A stretch of 64,000 nucleotides of DNA. Source: Thermosulfurimonas marina (GTDB taxonomy: Bacteria; Desulfobacterota; Thermodesulfobacteria; Thermodesulfobacteriales; Thermodesulfobacteriaceae). Both the position numbers and the translations under genes were made by a program. The stretch covers positions 434,001 to 498,000 of the forward strand of contig NZ_CP042909.1 of NCBI RefSeq assembly GCF_012317585.1, read 5' to 3'. Below are positions 55,920 through 64,000 of this stretch, in pieces. How positions within the stretch are numbered: the first letter of the stretch is position 1; each line of letters starts with the position of its first letter. Below the pieces are notes generated by a model. That model made no database searches. It was not told the origin of the DNA and saw only the letters and a program-made list of their open reading frames with translations.

Positions 55920-56125
55920 TCTTTCGTCGTATGACACACGAAACAGCCGCACTTGGGGTTCTCGCCCCCTCCGGCCACACAAGTCCTATAGTCCCAGCGC
56001 AACATGTCCGGATAGGGACCCGCATGGGCATAGTGACAGGAAAGACACATCACCGCGTCGCTTCCCGGGGTCACCGAACCATACCCTTGATCCCTTCATA
56101 ACCCTTCACTTCCTCTAAAAACTGA
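55916..56125 (-). pseudogene. Remnant of a doubled-CxxCH multihaem cytochrome c
   Basis: The minus strand encodes only the C-terminus of a c-type cytochrome: VTPGSDAVMCLSCHYAHAGP, PDMLRWDYRTCVAG and CGCFVCHTTKD before the stop at 55916. Two haem motifs (CLSCH, CFVCH) are intact. About 56083 the frame breaks: a one-base loss separates this from the upstream frame FLEEVKGYEGIKG, which itself ends in a stop about 45 bases further up. No start codon or ribosome binding site fits. It is a decayed 3' fragment of a gene family common in metal- and sulfur-respiring bacteria. Confidence 0.75.
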
Positions 56126-56259
56126 TTTTAAATCCGGCCCTCCTTCTTCCCTTCCGGGAGACCCCTTTTAACTAAAAATCAAACCTTTGACAAATTTCTG
56201 TCAAGGGCTCTGTTTCCGGAAAAGGGCAGAGCCCGGGCCAAAATCCGAAAATAGACCTT
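56126..56259. other. Spacer between cytochrome remnant and ftsH
   Basis: No gene, promoter or convincing terminator was seen in these 134 bases downstream of ftsH. A weak GACAAATTTCTGTC inverted repeat lies near 56190. Confidence 0.3.
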
Positions 56260-58137
56260 TTAATTACCATCTTGGCCTGCCGAGGTATAAAGGAGCCTCT
56301 CCAGTTCTTCGCCTTCGAGGACCTCCCTTTCGAGGAGGAGTTCGGCGATCTCCGAGACCCTTTCCCGGTTCCTTTCCAAGATCTCCTGAGCCCGGCGGTA
56401 GGCCTCCCGCAGGAGCCGGGAGACCTCCTCGTCGATGGCCCGGGCCGTCTCTTCAGAAAGAAGTTCCCTCTCCCGGAAAGGGACCTCCAGGAAAAGATGC
56501 TCCCGGCGGCGGAAGGTCTGAGGCCCCAGGCGCTCGCTCATCCCGTAGTCCATGACCATGGCCCGGGCGATCTCCGTGGCCTTCTCCAGGTCGTTCTGGG
56601 CCCCGGTGGAGATCTCTCCGAAGATGAGCTCCTCTGCGGCCCGCCCTCCCAGAAGGACCGCCAGACGATCCAGGAGCTCGCTCCGGGTGAGAAGGTAGCG
56701 ATCCTCGGTGGGAAGTTGTAGGGTGTAGCCCAGGGCTCCGATGCCCCGGGGAATGATGGAAATGCGATGGACCTTGTCCGCCCCGGGGACCGAGGCCGCC
56801 ACCAGGGCGTGACCGGTCTCATGGTAGGCCACCCGCCGCTTTTCCTCCGCCGAAAGATAGCGGTTCTTGCGCTCTAGCCCGGCGATCACCCGGTCCACCG
56901 CCTCCTCAAAGTCCTCCATCTCCACCTGATTCTTCCCCTTGCGGGCCGCCAAGAGACAGGCCTCATTCACAATGTTGGCCAGATCCGCCCCCACCATCCC
57001 CGGAGTGCGGGCGGCAATGACTTTAAGGTCTACATCCGGGGCCAGTTTCACGTTCCGGGTATGGACCCGGAGGATGGCCTCCCGGCCTTTGAGATCCGGG
57101 CGATCCACCACAATGTGCCGGTCGAAACGGCCGGGACGCAGGAGGGCCGGATCCAGGATCTCCGGCCGGTTGGTGGCCGCAATGATGATGATCCCCTTTT
57201 TGGGATCAAAACCGTCCATCTCCGTAAGGAGCTGGGTCAGGGTCTGCTCGCGCTCGTCCACCCCGGCCATGGGGGAGACTCCGCGGACCTTGCCCAGGGC
57301 ATCTATTTCGTCGATGAAGATAATACAGGGGGCCTTGCTTTCGGCCGTGGCAAAGAGATCCCGCACCCGGGCCGCCCCCACCCCCACGAACATCTCCACA
57401 AATGAGGAGCCGGAAATGGAGATGAAAGGCACTCCAGCCTCCCCGGCCACCGCCCGGGCCAGCAGGGTCTTACCGGTGCCCGGAGGGCCCACCAGGAGGA
57501 CCCCCTTGGGGATCTTTCCGCCCAGGGCGGTAAAACGCTGGGGATTTTTAAGAAATTCAATGATCTCCTTGAGCTCCTCCACGGCCTCCTCTACCCCGGC
57601 CACATCCTTGAAGGTAACCCCCACTTCCTCCTGGACGTAAATGCGGGCCTTGCTCTTGGCAATGCCCATAATGCCCCCTTCCGGAGGACCGAAGCGCCGG
57701 AAAAAGAGCATCCAGAGTCCTAGAAGGAGGAAAAAGGGAAGCATCCAGGAAAGGAGGGAGGAGAACCAGCCGGCCTCGGGACGGGCCTTAAAACGGATTC
57801 CCTGCTCTTCCAGGATCTTTACCAGTTCAGGATCCTCCACCTTTCCGGTGCGGAAGTATTTTTCCGGCTTCTGAGGGGCACCCCGCAGACGGGAAAGGAC
57901 CTCCGCCGCCCCGGGCTTGAACTCCCCCTCGATATAGTCGCGGCCGATAAGGAGATTGTCCACCAGTCCCTGACGGGCTAGGGCCTTGAATTCGCTATAG
58001 GCCAACTCGAAACGGGGATAGGAAAAAAGGAAGGGCCAGAGGAAGAAGATTAAAAGAAGGCCCCCCAGGAGAAGCCAGGGAAGATACCGGTTATTCTTTT
58101 CTTCGAAAAGGGGTTTCGGTTTTCTGGGCTGCGCCAT
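56260..58137 (-). CDS. ftsH: ATP-dependent zinc metalloprotease FtsH
   Basis: 625 residues. Two membrane helices (residues 19-40 and about 122-145) flank a periplasmic segment. The AAA+ domain has [20 protein letters not shown] and the second region of homology [20 protein letters not shown]; the protease site is HETGH near residue 412. It degrades membrane and short-lived cytoplasmic proteins. It is a single-gene unit whose upstream spacer carries one copy of the GGATC palindrome. Confidence 0.97.
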   Translation of the reverse strand: MAQPRKPKPLFEEKNNRYLPWLLLGGLLLIFFLWPFLFSYPRFELAYSEFKALARQGLVDNLLIGRDYIEGEFKPGAAEVLSRLRGAPQKPEKYFRTGKVEDPELVKILEEQGIRFKARPEAGWFSSLLSWMLPFFLLLGLWMLFFRRFGPPEGGIMGIAKSKARIYVQEEVGVTFKDVAGVEEAVEELKEIIEFLKNPQRFTALGGKIPKGVLLVGPPGTGKTLLARAVAGEAGVPFISISGSSFVEMFVGVGAARVRDLFATAESKAPCIIFIDEIDALGKVRGVSPMAGVDEREQTLTQLLTEMDGFDPKKGIIIIAATNRPEILDPALLRPGRFDRHIVVDRPDLKGREAILRVHTRNVKLAPDVDLKVIAARTPGMVGADLANIVNEACLLAARKGKNQVEMEDFEEAVDRVIAGLERKNRYLSAEEKRRVAYHETGHALVAASVPGADKVHRISIIPRGIGALGYTLQLPTEDRYLLTRSELLDRLAVLLGGRAAEELIFGEISTGAQNDLEKATEIARAMVMDYGMSERLGPQTFRRREHLFLEVPFRERELLSEETARAIDEEVSRLLREAYRRAQEILERNRERVSEIAELLLEREVLEGEELERLLYTSAGQDGN

Positions 58138-58209
58138 CTTCTAGAAATTAGTCTCTTTTCAAAACCCGGTCAACAATCCCTCCCCCAACCATACCATCCC
58201 CCATAAAAT

Positions 58210-58222
58210 AGGATCTGATCCT
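58210..58222. promoter_or_regulatory. Palindromic site 1, AGGATC-T-GATCCT
   Basis: Six-base arms around a central T, about 75 bases upstream of the ftsH start. The same core recurs at 58350-58360, suggesting a shared operator. Confidence 0.5.
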
Positions 58223-58343
58223 TATAATTTTGAAAATTTTTACGATAATATCAATAGTTATGCTACAAAACCTCTTTAAAAGCTAGACCATAGAAAGGTT
58301 TAAAATGTCTATTCCTTTTGATTTTCAAGGGATCAAAGGAATA

Positions 58344-58366
58344 AAAATAGGATCGGATCCTATTTT
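58344..58366. promoter_or_regulatory. Palindromic site 2, 11-base arms around G
   Basis: A perfect inverted repeat: AAAATAGGATC, central G, then its exact complement, 37 bases upstream of the fumarase start. Position, length and the second copy near ftsH fit a dimeric repressor or activator site. Confidence 0.6.
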
Positions 58367-58403
58367 GGGAGAAGGGGGATTTTGTGGTTTAATAGTTTGA
58401 AGG

Positions 58404-59237
58404 ATGAGGGAGATCCGGCGGGAAGATTTAGTGGAGGCCGTGGCCCGGGGGCTGGCCCAAGCGGTGCGGGAGCTGGCCCCGGGGGTGGAGGAGGCCCTGG
58501 CTCGGGCCCGGGAAGAGGAGACCGAACCCCTGGCCCGGACGGCCCTTTCTGTCCTCCTAGAAAACGCCCGCCTAGCCCGGGAAACCGGACTGCCTCTGTG
58601 TCAGGATACCGGAATCCCGGTGGTCTTTGTGCGCTTGGGAGAGGAGGTCCGGGTGTGCGACCTTTACGGGGCCCTTGAGGAGGGCTTACGCCGGGGAGCC
58701 CGGGAGGGCTACCTCCGGGCCTCGGTCTGCGAAGTCCTTTCCCGGCGCAACACCGGCACTAACACCCCTGGGGTGATACACCTGGAGATGATCCCTGGAG
58801 ACCGGCTGGAGATCTTCCTCCTCCCCAAGGGGTGTGGGAGTGAAAACATGAGCCGTCTTTCCATGCTTCCCCCTGCAGCGGGGCTTTCCGGACTCAAACG
58901 TTTCGTGGTGGAGACCGTGGAGAGAGCCGGGGCCAATCCCTGCCCCCCGGTGGTGGTGGGCGTAGGCATCGGGGGAGATTTCGAGGCCGCGGCCTATCTG
59001 GCCAAAAAGGCCCTGCTGCGCCCTCTGGGAAACCGGCATCCCCAGCCAGAAGTGGCCTCCCTGGAGGAGGAGTGGCTCGCAGAAATCAACGCCTTGGGAC
59101 TCGGGCCCCTGGGCCTCGGGGGTCGGACTACGGCTCTGGCGGTCCATATCGAGACCCAGCCCTCCCACATCGCCAGTCTCCCGGTGGCCGTCAATCTCCA
59201 GTGTCACGCCCACCGCCTGGTGCACCTACGCCTTTAG
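58404..59237 (+). CDS. Class I fumarate hydratase, alpha subunit
   Basis: 277 residues of the iron-sulfur fumarase/tartrate dehydratase alpha family (FumA N-terminal, TtdA). Cluster cysteines lie in GLPLCQDTGIPV, PKGCGSENMSRL and in ANPCPPVVVGVGIGG. It hydrates fumarate to malate in the (probably reductive) TCA cycle. The beta subunit gene, usually adjacent, is absent: ftsZ converges and overlaps by 4 bases. It probably starts at ATG 58404. The palindrome at 58344 may control it. Confidence 0.92.
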   Translation: MREIRREDLVEAVARGLAQAVRELAPGVEEALARAREEETEPLARTALSVLLENARLARETGLPLCQDTGIPVVFVRLGEEVRVCDLYGALEEGLRRGAREGYLRASVCEVLSRRNTGTNTPGVIHLEMIPGDRLEIFLLPKGCGSENMSRLSMLPPAAGLSGLKRFVVETVERAGANPCPPVVVGVGIGGDFEAAAYLAKKALLRPLGNRHPQPEVASLEEEWLAEINALGLGPLGLGGRTTALAVHIETQPSHIASLPVAVNLQCHAHRLVHLRL

Positions 59238-60364
59238 TCGGCCTTGCGCCGCAGGAAAGTGGGAATCTCAAGCTCCTCCTCGGTAGGCAGACTCTCCAGA
59301 ATGCGGCTTACCCGCCGGCGCGGAGGCTCCTCGGCCTTCTCTTCCTTGGGTTTTTCAAAGGGAAGGACCTTCTGTTCCTTCTTTTCGGGCTTTTTCTCCC
59401 GTTCTTGGCCAATTCCCGTGGCAATGACCGTGACCCGCAATTCGTCTCCCAGATCCTCGTCGAAGACCACCCCCCAGAAGATGCGGGCGTCCTCGTGGGC
59501 CTCCCGGGCCACCCGGTCAGAGATGAGCTGAATCTCTTCCATGGTAAGGGTGTCCTGGTGAGCGGTAATATTGAGGAGCACCCCCCGGGCTCCGGCGATG
59601 GAGATGTCCTCGAGGAGGGGGCTCGAGACCGCGCTCTGGACCGCGGCCTCGGCCCGGTTGTCCCCGCTGGCGATCCCGGTGCCCATGAGGGCCAACCCCC
59701 CCATGTCGGTCATCACCGCCCGCACGTCGGCAAAGTCCAGGTTGATATAGCCCGGAAAGAGGATGAGATCCGAGATACCCCGCACGGCGTAGTAGAGCAC
59801 ATCGTCGGCCTTCTGAAACATCTCGTAGAGTTTGGTCTGGGGAGAGGCCAGGGCCAGAAGACGATCGTTGGGGATGGTGATGATGGTGTCCACATATTTG
59901 CGGAGTTCCTCGAGCCCTTTCATGGCCACAGCCATGCGCTGCCGGCCTTCGAAACGAAAGGGCTTGGTGACCACAGCCACGGTAAGGGCCCCCAGTTCCT
60001 TGGAAATGCGGGCGAAGACCGGGGCCGCCCCGGTACCCGTACCCCCTCCCAGACCGGCGGTGATAAAGACCATGTCCGCCCCGGATAAGGCCCGACGGAT
60101 CTCCTCCTCGGCCTCCAGAGCCGCCTCCCGGCCGATATCCGGATTGCCCCCGGCCCCCAGTCCCTTGGTAAGGTCCTTTCCCAGCTGGATCTTTTCCGGA
60201 GCAGGATTAAGGTCCAGCACCCGGTAGTCGGTATTGGCGGCGATAAATTCCACCCCGCGCAGTCCTTTAAGGATCATGTTGCGCACGGCGTTGCCTCCAC
60301 CACCGCCCACCCCCACCACCTTGATACGGGCCTGATGCTCGTTTTCCACCAGCTCAAAGGTCAT
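59234..60364 (-). CDS. ftsZ: Cell division protein FtsZ
   Basis: 376 residues. The tubulin GTPase signature is GLGGGTGTGAAPVFARI with GVGGGGGNAVRNM at the N-terminus and the T7-loop region ADVRAVMTDMGG. The C-terminal conserved peptide ends LEIPTFLRRKAD, which binds FtsA. It forms the division ring. It lies 2 bases after ftsA. Confidence 0.98.
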   Translation of the reverse strand: MTFELVENEHQARIKVVGVGGGGGNAVRNMILKGLRGVEFIAANTDYRVLDLNPAPEKIQLGKDLTKGLGAGGNPDIGREAALEAEEEIRRALSGADMVFITAGLGGGTGTGAAPVFARISKELGALTVAVVTKPFRFEGRQRMAVAMKGLEELRKYVDTIITIPNDRLLALASPQTKLYEMFQKADDVLYYAVRGISDLILFPGYINLDFADVRAVMTDMGGLALMGTGIASGDNRAEAAVQSAVSSPLLEDISIAGARGVLLNITAHQDTLTMEEIQLISDRVAREAHEDARIFWGVVFDEDLGDELRVTVIATGIGQEREKKPEKKEQKVLPFEKPKEEKAEEPPRRRVSRILESLPTEEELEIPTFLRRKAD

Positions 60365-60366
60365 GG

Positions 60367-61581
60367 CTACCCCCCTAATCCCAGGAATTTTTTGAGTCTC
60401 CGGAGAAGCCCCGCCTCCTCCGAGGGCTCCTCCGGGGGAAGGTCTAGATAGCGAGCGGCATAAAGAAAAAGCCCCACGGCAGTGGCCAGCCGGGGATGAT
60501 TGACCTCCTCGGAAAGGCCGGAAAGCCTCGCGGGATAGCCTACCCGCACCGGAAGCTCCAGGATCTGCTCCGCCAGCTCCGGAAGGCCGGAAAGGAGCGA
60601 AGAGCCCCCGGTAAACACTACGCCCGAAGATAGCCGACGCTTGTAGCCCGAATGTTCCAGGTTGGTATTGATGATTTCCAGGAGTTCCTGGACCCGGGGC
60701 TCCAAAATCTCGGCCAGCACCCTGCGGGAAAGCCGCCGCGGGGCCCGATCCCCAAGAGAGGGGACCTCTATCTCCTCGTCCGGAGAGACCAGCTCCGGAA
60801 GACAGACCCCATATTTTTCTTTAAGGATTTCGGCCTCCCGACGAGGGGTCCGCAGACCCACGGTGAGATCCGTAGTGAGAAGGTCTCCGCCCACCGGGAT
60901 GGAGGAGGTGTAGCGCAGGGACCCTTCCAGAAAGACTGCTAGATCCGTAGTCCCGCCCCCGAAGTCGATAAGGGCCACCCCCAATTCCTTTTCCTCCTCG
61001 GTGAGCACCGCCTCCGCGGAGGCCAACACCTGAAGCACCACCCCGAAAACGGAAAGCCCTGCGGTCTCGATGGTCTTGACCAGGTTCTGCACCGCCGACC
61101 CCGAGGCCTTGACCAGAAGGGCCTTGACCTCAAGCCGTACCCCGGTCATCCCCAAGGGCTGAAGGATCCCGGTCTGATGATCCACACTGTATTCCTGGGG
61201 AAGGACGTGGAGGATGATCCGGTCCGGGGGGAGGGTCACCGCCCGAGCGGCCTCCAGCACCCGCTCCACCTCTTCTTCCCGCACCTCGCCCTCCTTAAGG
61301 GCAATCACCCCGGTGCTGAGCTGGCTTTCGATGTGGGAGCCCGCCACCCCGGTGATCACCCCGGAGACCTCCTCGTAGGCCTGGGCCTCGGCCTCGCGCC
61401 GGGCCTCGCGAATCCCCCGGGCGGCCTCTTCGATGTTCACGATAAGCCCCTTGCGCAAACCTTGGGCGGGAACCATCCCCAACCCCAGGGCCGCAAGCGT
61501 GGAATCCTTCTTCTCTCCCAGGAGAAAACAGATCTTGCTGGTTCCCACATCCAGGGCTCCGATAAGGCGCCGGGTGCTCAT
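60367..61581 (-). CDS. ftsA: Cell division protein FtsA
   Basis: 404 residues, actin fold: GALDVGTSKICFLLGE (phosphate 1), LIDFGGGTTDLAVF (phosphate 2) and VVFTGGSSLLSGLPE (adenosine). The C-terminal membrane-targeting helix is LLRRLKKFLGL. It anchors FtsZ to the membrane. It overlaps ftsQ by 4 bases. Confidence 0.97.
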   Translation of the reverse strand: MSTRRLIGALDVGTSKICFLLGEKKDSTLAALGLGMVPAQGLRKGLIVNIEEAARGIREARREAEAQAYEEVSGVITGVAGSHIESQLSTGVIALKEGEVREEEVERVLEAARAVTLPPDRIILHVLPQEYSVDHQTGILQPLGMTGVRLEVKALLVKASGSAVQNLVKTIETAGLSVFGVVLQVLASAEAVLTEEEKELGVALIDFGGGTTDLAVFLEGSLRYTSSIPVGGDLLTTDLTVGLRTPRREAEILKEKYGVCLPELVSPDEEIEVPSLGDRAPRRLSRRVLAEILEPRVQELLEIINTNLEHSGYKRRLSSGVVFTGGSSLLSGLPELAEQILELPVRVGYPARLSGLSEEVNHPRLATAVGLFLYAARYLDLPPEEPSEEAGLLRRLKKFLGLGG

Positions 61582-62312
61582 TTTCCCTCCCGATAGGCCA
61601 CCAGGGCCCGCCCCTCGGGATAATCCAGGCGCACCAGACGGGCCCGGTGCAGAAGTCTTTCGTCGTAGAGATAGCTCATCACCCGATCGAGCCTGCGGTA
61701 GGCCTCCTTGAGCGAGGAAAAATCCCCGGGCTCAAAACGAATCTTGAGCCCCTCACGGGTGTAGACCAGGATGCGGTCCGGGGCGAGATAGATTTGAGAG
61801 AGACTCTCGTAACAGGGAAGGTAGCGGTCGGTGCGGTCCAACCAGGAAAGGAGCCGGAAAAAGGAGGCCTCTTTCTGGAGAAGCTCCGAAGAGGCGTAAC
61901 TTACCACCGGATAGTGAAAGAGGGCCTCGTTGGGGGCCTCGGCAAAGGCCTCCCCCTTTTCGTTGAGGTAATAAAGCTTTTCCTTGATCTTCGTAAGGGC
62001 CACGGGCCTTTCCTCTCGGATCCTCACCACCAGGGTGTGCGGAAGATCCCGAGAGACCTGGGCCCGGGCCACCCAGGGGTGGGCCTCGAGGGTCCGCCGC
62101 AGGGCCTCAAGATCGAGGACAAAGAGATTCTCCCCCGGGGCAGCCGGAAGGAGGGCTCGCACTTCGGCCTCGGAAAGACGCTTGAGGCCTTCTATACGCA
62201 CCGTCTCCAGCCGGAAGACGGAAAGATGGGGAAGAAGCCGCCAGAGCCCTACCCCGGAAAGCCCCACCGAAATAAGGGCCAGGATCAACATAAAAGCCTT
62301 AAGTCTCGGCAA
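61578..62312 (-). CDS. ftsQ: Cell division protein FtsQ/DivIB
   Basis: 244 residues from TTG 62312 in the murB 3' end. One membrane helix (FMLILALISVGLSGVGLW), then a POTRA domain (FRLETVRIEGLKRLSEAEV) and the beta domain. It links early and late division proteins in the periplasm. Confidence 0.92.
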   Translation of the reverse strand: MPRLKAFMLILALISVGLSGVGLWRLLPHLSVFRLETVRIEGLKRLSEAEVRALLPAAPGENLFVLDLEALRRTLEAHPWVARAQVSRDLPHTLVVRIREERPVALTKIKEKLYYLNEKGEAFAEAPNEALFHYPVVSYASSELLQKEASFFRLLSWLDRTDRYLPCYESLSQIYLAPDRILVYTREGLKIRFEPGDFSSLKEAYRRLDRVMSYLYDERLLHRARLVRLDYPEGRALVAYREGK

Positions 62313-63192
62313 CGATCCTCACCTCCGGCTCGAGTTCCACCCCGAAGCGGGCCTGCACCCGCTCCCGGGCCTCCTCCATGAGGGCCCGGATGTCCTCGGC
62401 CCGGGCCCGACCCAGATTCAGGATGAAGTTGGCGTGTTTGGAGCTGATCATGGCCTCTCCCCGACGGAATCCCTTGAGACCGGCCGCCTCCAGAAGTTCT
62501 CCCGCCGCAGGGCCCTCCGGGGGGTTCTTGAAGGCGCAACCGAAAGAGGGTCTCCCCAAGGGCTGGGTAGCCCGGCGGCGGGCTAGAAAATCCCTCACCC
62601 GGGCCCGCACCTCCTCCGGGTCCCGGGGCCGAAGCCTCAGTCGGGCCGAAAGGACCACCCCCGAAGGCCCCCGAAAGGTCCGGTAGCCGAAAAGGTCCTT
62701 CCCGGAATATTCCCGCAGGCCCTCCGGGGTGAGCATGGTCACGGATTCCACCAGGTCCCCGAACTCCTCTCCGAAGGCCCCGGCGTTCATCATTATGGCC
62801 CCGCCTACCGTGGCCGGGACCCCGGCCAGAAACTCTGTGCCGGAAAAACCCCGTTTAAGCCCGTAGGCCGTAAGCACCGCCACCGGGGTCCCGCACATGA
62901 CCCCCAAGTGCCCGGAAGAAAGCTCCACCACCCCCTTGAGGCCCCGGAGATTGACCACCACCCCTCGAAAACCCGCATCCGCAAAGAGGACCTTGCTCCC
63001 TCCGGAAAGCCAGAAGATCCTTAAGCCTTGGCGCCGGGAAAACTCCCAGAGTTCGAGTACTTCCTCTAGGGTCTCGGGATAGGCCATAAGGTCCGCCGGG
63101 CCTCCCACCCGCACCGTGGTATACCGCCAAAGCGGCTCTTCCAGCCGGACCTTAAGCCCTTTCTTTTTCAGGTCGCGCGAGAGGGCCTTCAT
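62299..63192 (-). CDS. murB: UDP-N-acetylenolpyruvoylglucosamine reductase
   Basis: 297 residues with FAD-binding TTVRVGGPADLMAYP, SGGSKVLFADAGFRGVV and GVPATVGGAIMMNAGAFG. The proton-donor position in SFGCAFKNP is Cys where E. coli has Ser. It makes UDP-MurNAc. It overlaps ftsQ by 14 bases and murC by 4. Confidence 0.96.
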   Translation of the reverse strand: MKALSRDLKKKGLKVRLEEPLWRYTTVRVGGPADLMAYPETLEEVLELWEFSRRQGLRIFWLSGGSKVLFADAGFRGVVVNLRGLKGVVELSSGHLGVMCGTPVAVLTAYGLKRGFSGTEFLAGVPATVGGAIMMNAGAFGEEFGDLVESVTMLTPEGLREYSGKDLFGYRTFRGPSGVVLSARLRLRPRDPEEVRARVRDFLARRRATQPLGRPSFGCAFKNPPEGPAAGELLEAAGLKGFRRGEAMISSKHANFILNLGRARAEDIRALMEEARERVQARFGVELEPEVRIVAET

Positions 63193-64000
63193 CCCACCAC
63201 TTTTTCCTTTCGGGAAGGACTAATTTGGCGGACCAAGGCTTCCCCCAACTGATAGACATCCCCAGCCCCCAGGGTAAGGAGCAGATCCCCGGGAGAGAGA
63301 AAGAATTCCACCTGGGCCCGAAGGGTCTCGAGATCCGGGGCAAAAAGGGTGGGTTTTCCTCCCCGCACCCTCCGGACCGCCTGAAAGAATTTCTCTCCCG
63401 AGACCCCGGGGAGGGGGCTTTCGGCCGCGGGATAGATTTCCGTAAGAAAGAGCACCTCCGGCTCGGCCAGAACCCGGACAAATTCCTGCCAGAGGGCCCG
63501 GGTGCGGCTGTAACGATGGGGCTGGAATACGGCCAGCAGTCGCCTTTCCGGGTGAAGGGCCCTTATCGCCGCCAAAGTGGCCGCAATTTCCCGGGGATGG
63601 TGGGCATAGTCGTCGTAAATAAAGGCCCCGAGGACCTCTCCCTTAAACTCTAACCTCCGGCCCACCCCGGAAAAGCCCGAAAGGGCGGAAAGAATGACCG
63701 CACTCGGGAGCCCCAGCGTAAGCCCTACGGCCACCGCGGCCAGGGCGTTTTCCGCATTGTGTCGGCCCGGAACCCGGAGGGAGAACTCCCCCAGGGCCTG
63801 GCCCCTCCACCAGACCCGCACCCGCGGAAGCGGGGCCTCCGCCAGGATCTCCCCCCGCACCTCGGCCCCCTCGGAAAAGCCGTAGGTCACCAAGCGCCCG
63901 GAAAGCTCGGGCAGAATGGTCCTTACCCCGGGATCGTCCCCACAGACCACCAGGGCCCCCTCCGGAGAGACCCGGCGGGCGAACTTCACAAAGGCCCGCT
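63189..64000 (-). CDS. murC: UDP-N-acetylmuramate-L-alanine ligase (N-terminus outside window)
   Basis: About 270 C-terminal residues are visible; the frame stays open to the right edge. Mur ligase features are RVPGRHNAENALAAVAVGL, EFKGEVLGAFIYDDYAHHP and FQPHRYSRTRALWQEFVRVL. It adds L-alanine to UDP-MurNAc. The apparent start near 63989 is internal. The central ATP-binding loop lies beyond the edge. Confidence 0.96.
   Translation of the reverse strand, partial: RAFVKFARRVSPEGALVVCGDDPGVRTILPELSGRLVTYGFSEGAEVRGEILAEAPLPRVRVWWRGQALGEFSLRVPGRHNAENALAAVAVGLTLGLPSAVILSALSGFSGVGRRLEFKGEVLGAFIYDDYAHHPREIAATLAAIRALHPERRLLAVFQPHRYSRTRALWQEFVRVLAEPEVLFLTEIYPAAESPLPGVSGEKFFQAVRRVRGGKPTLFAPDLETLRAQVEFFLSPGDLLLTLGAGDVYQLGEALVRQISPSRKEKVVG

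Overview
The window is about 61% GC and gene-dense. It looks like chromosomal DNA of a thermophilic, strictly anaerobic, probably chemolithoautotrophic bacterium. The gene content resembles Thermodesulfobacteriota, for example Thermosulfurimonas or Thermodesulfatator relatives, but this is an inference from gene content and no database was searched. Clues are an anaerobic class III ribonucleotide reductase with two inteins, an archaeal-type fructose-1,6-bisphosphate aldolase/phosphatase, SelB, multihaem cytochromes with NrfD/NrfC-type partners, and a Tat-exported molybdoenzyme of the thiosulfate/polysulfide reductase kind. No phage, IS element, CRISPR array or rRNA operon was seen. Many genes overlap by 1-4 bases and TTG starts are common.

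Layout. Positions 1-4040 (minus) hold a four-gene respiratory operon: tetrahaem cytochrome, 4Fe-4S protein, NrfD-like membrane protein and a hydroxylamine-oxidoreductase-like octahaem cytochrome cut by the left edge. It could carry quinol electrons to nitrite or hydroxylamine. Positions 4141-9799 (minus) hold the NrdDG system: NrdD carries two homing-endonuclease inteins and its glycyl-radical tail is a separate 56-residue ORF. Positions 9950-13728 (minus) encode a TorD-type chaperone, a molybdopterin catalytic subunit and a 4Fe-4S subunit, with no membrane anchor. Positions 13970-16695 (plus) encode LivG, LivF and a PaaK-like ligase homologue that lacks the ATP-binding loop.

Positions 16692-31284 are mixed housekeeping: an M23 peptidase, selB, murI, an archaemetzincin homologue with a destroyed zinc site, cobS/cobT, maf, tatD, a Znu-type metal transporter, mazG, cvpA, cysS, archaeal-type FBPase and an FlhB-tail protein. 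A tRNA-Ser(CGA) with its own promoter follows at 31329-31422.

Positions 31457-51051 (minus) form one merged str-S10-spc-alpha ribosomal operon: rpsL, rpsG, fusA, tuf, rpsJ through rplO, secY, adk, map, infA, rpmJ, rpsM, rpsK, rpsD, rpoA, rplQ. A strong promoter precedes rpsL and a terminator hairpin overlaps the rplQ stop. The tuf gene has codon usage strikingly unlike its neighbours.

Positions 51150-55919 hold a CBS-domain protein, an NSS transporter with a MetS-like small subunit, a frameshifted small secreted protein, rarA and dus. A cytochrome c remnant follows (about 55916-56125), then ftsH. A 266-base AT-rich spacer with two copies of a GGATC-N-GATCC palindrome separates ftsH from a fumarase alpha subunit. 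The window ends in the dcw cell-division cluster (murC-murB-ftsQ-ftsA-ftsZ, minus), with murC cut by the right edge.
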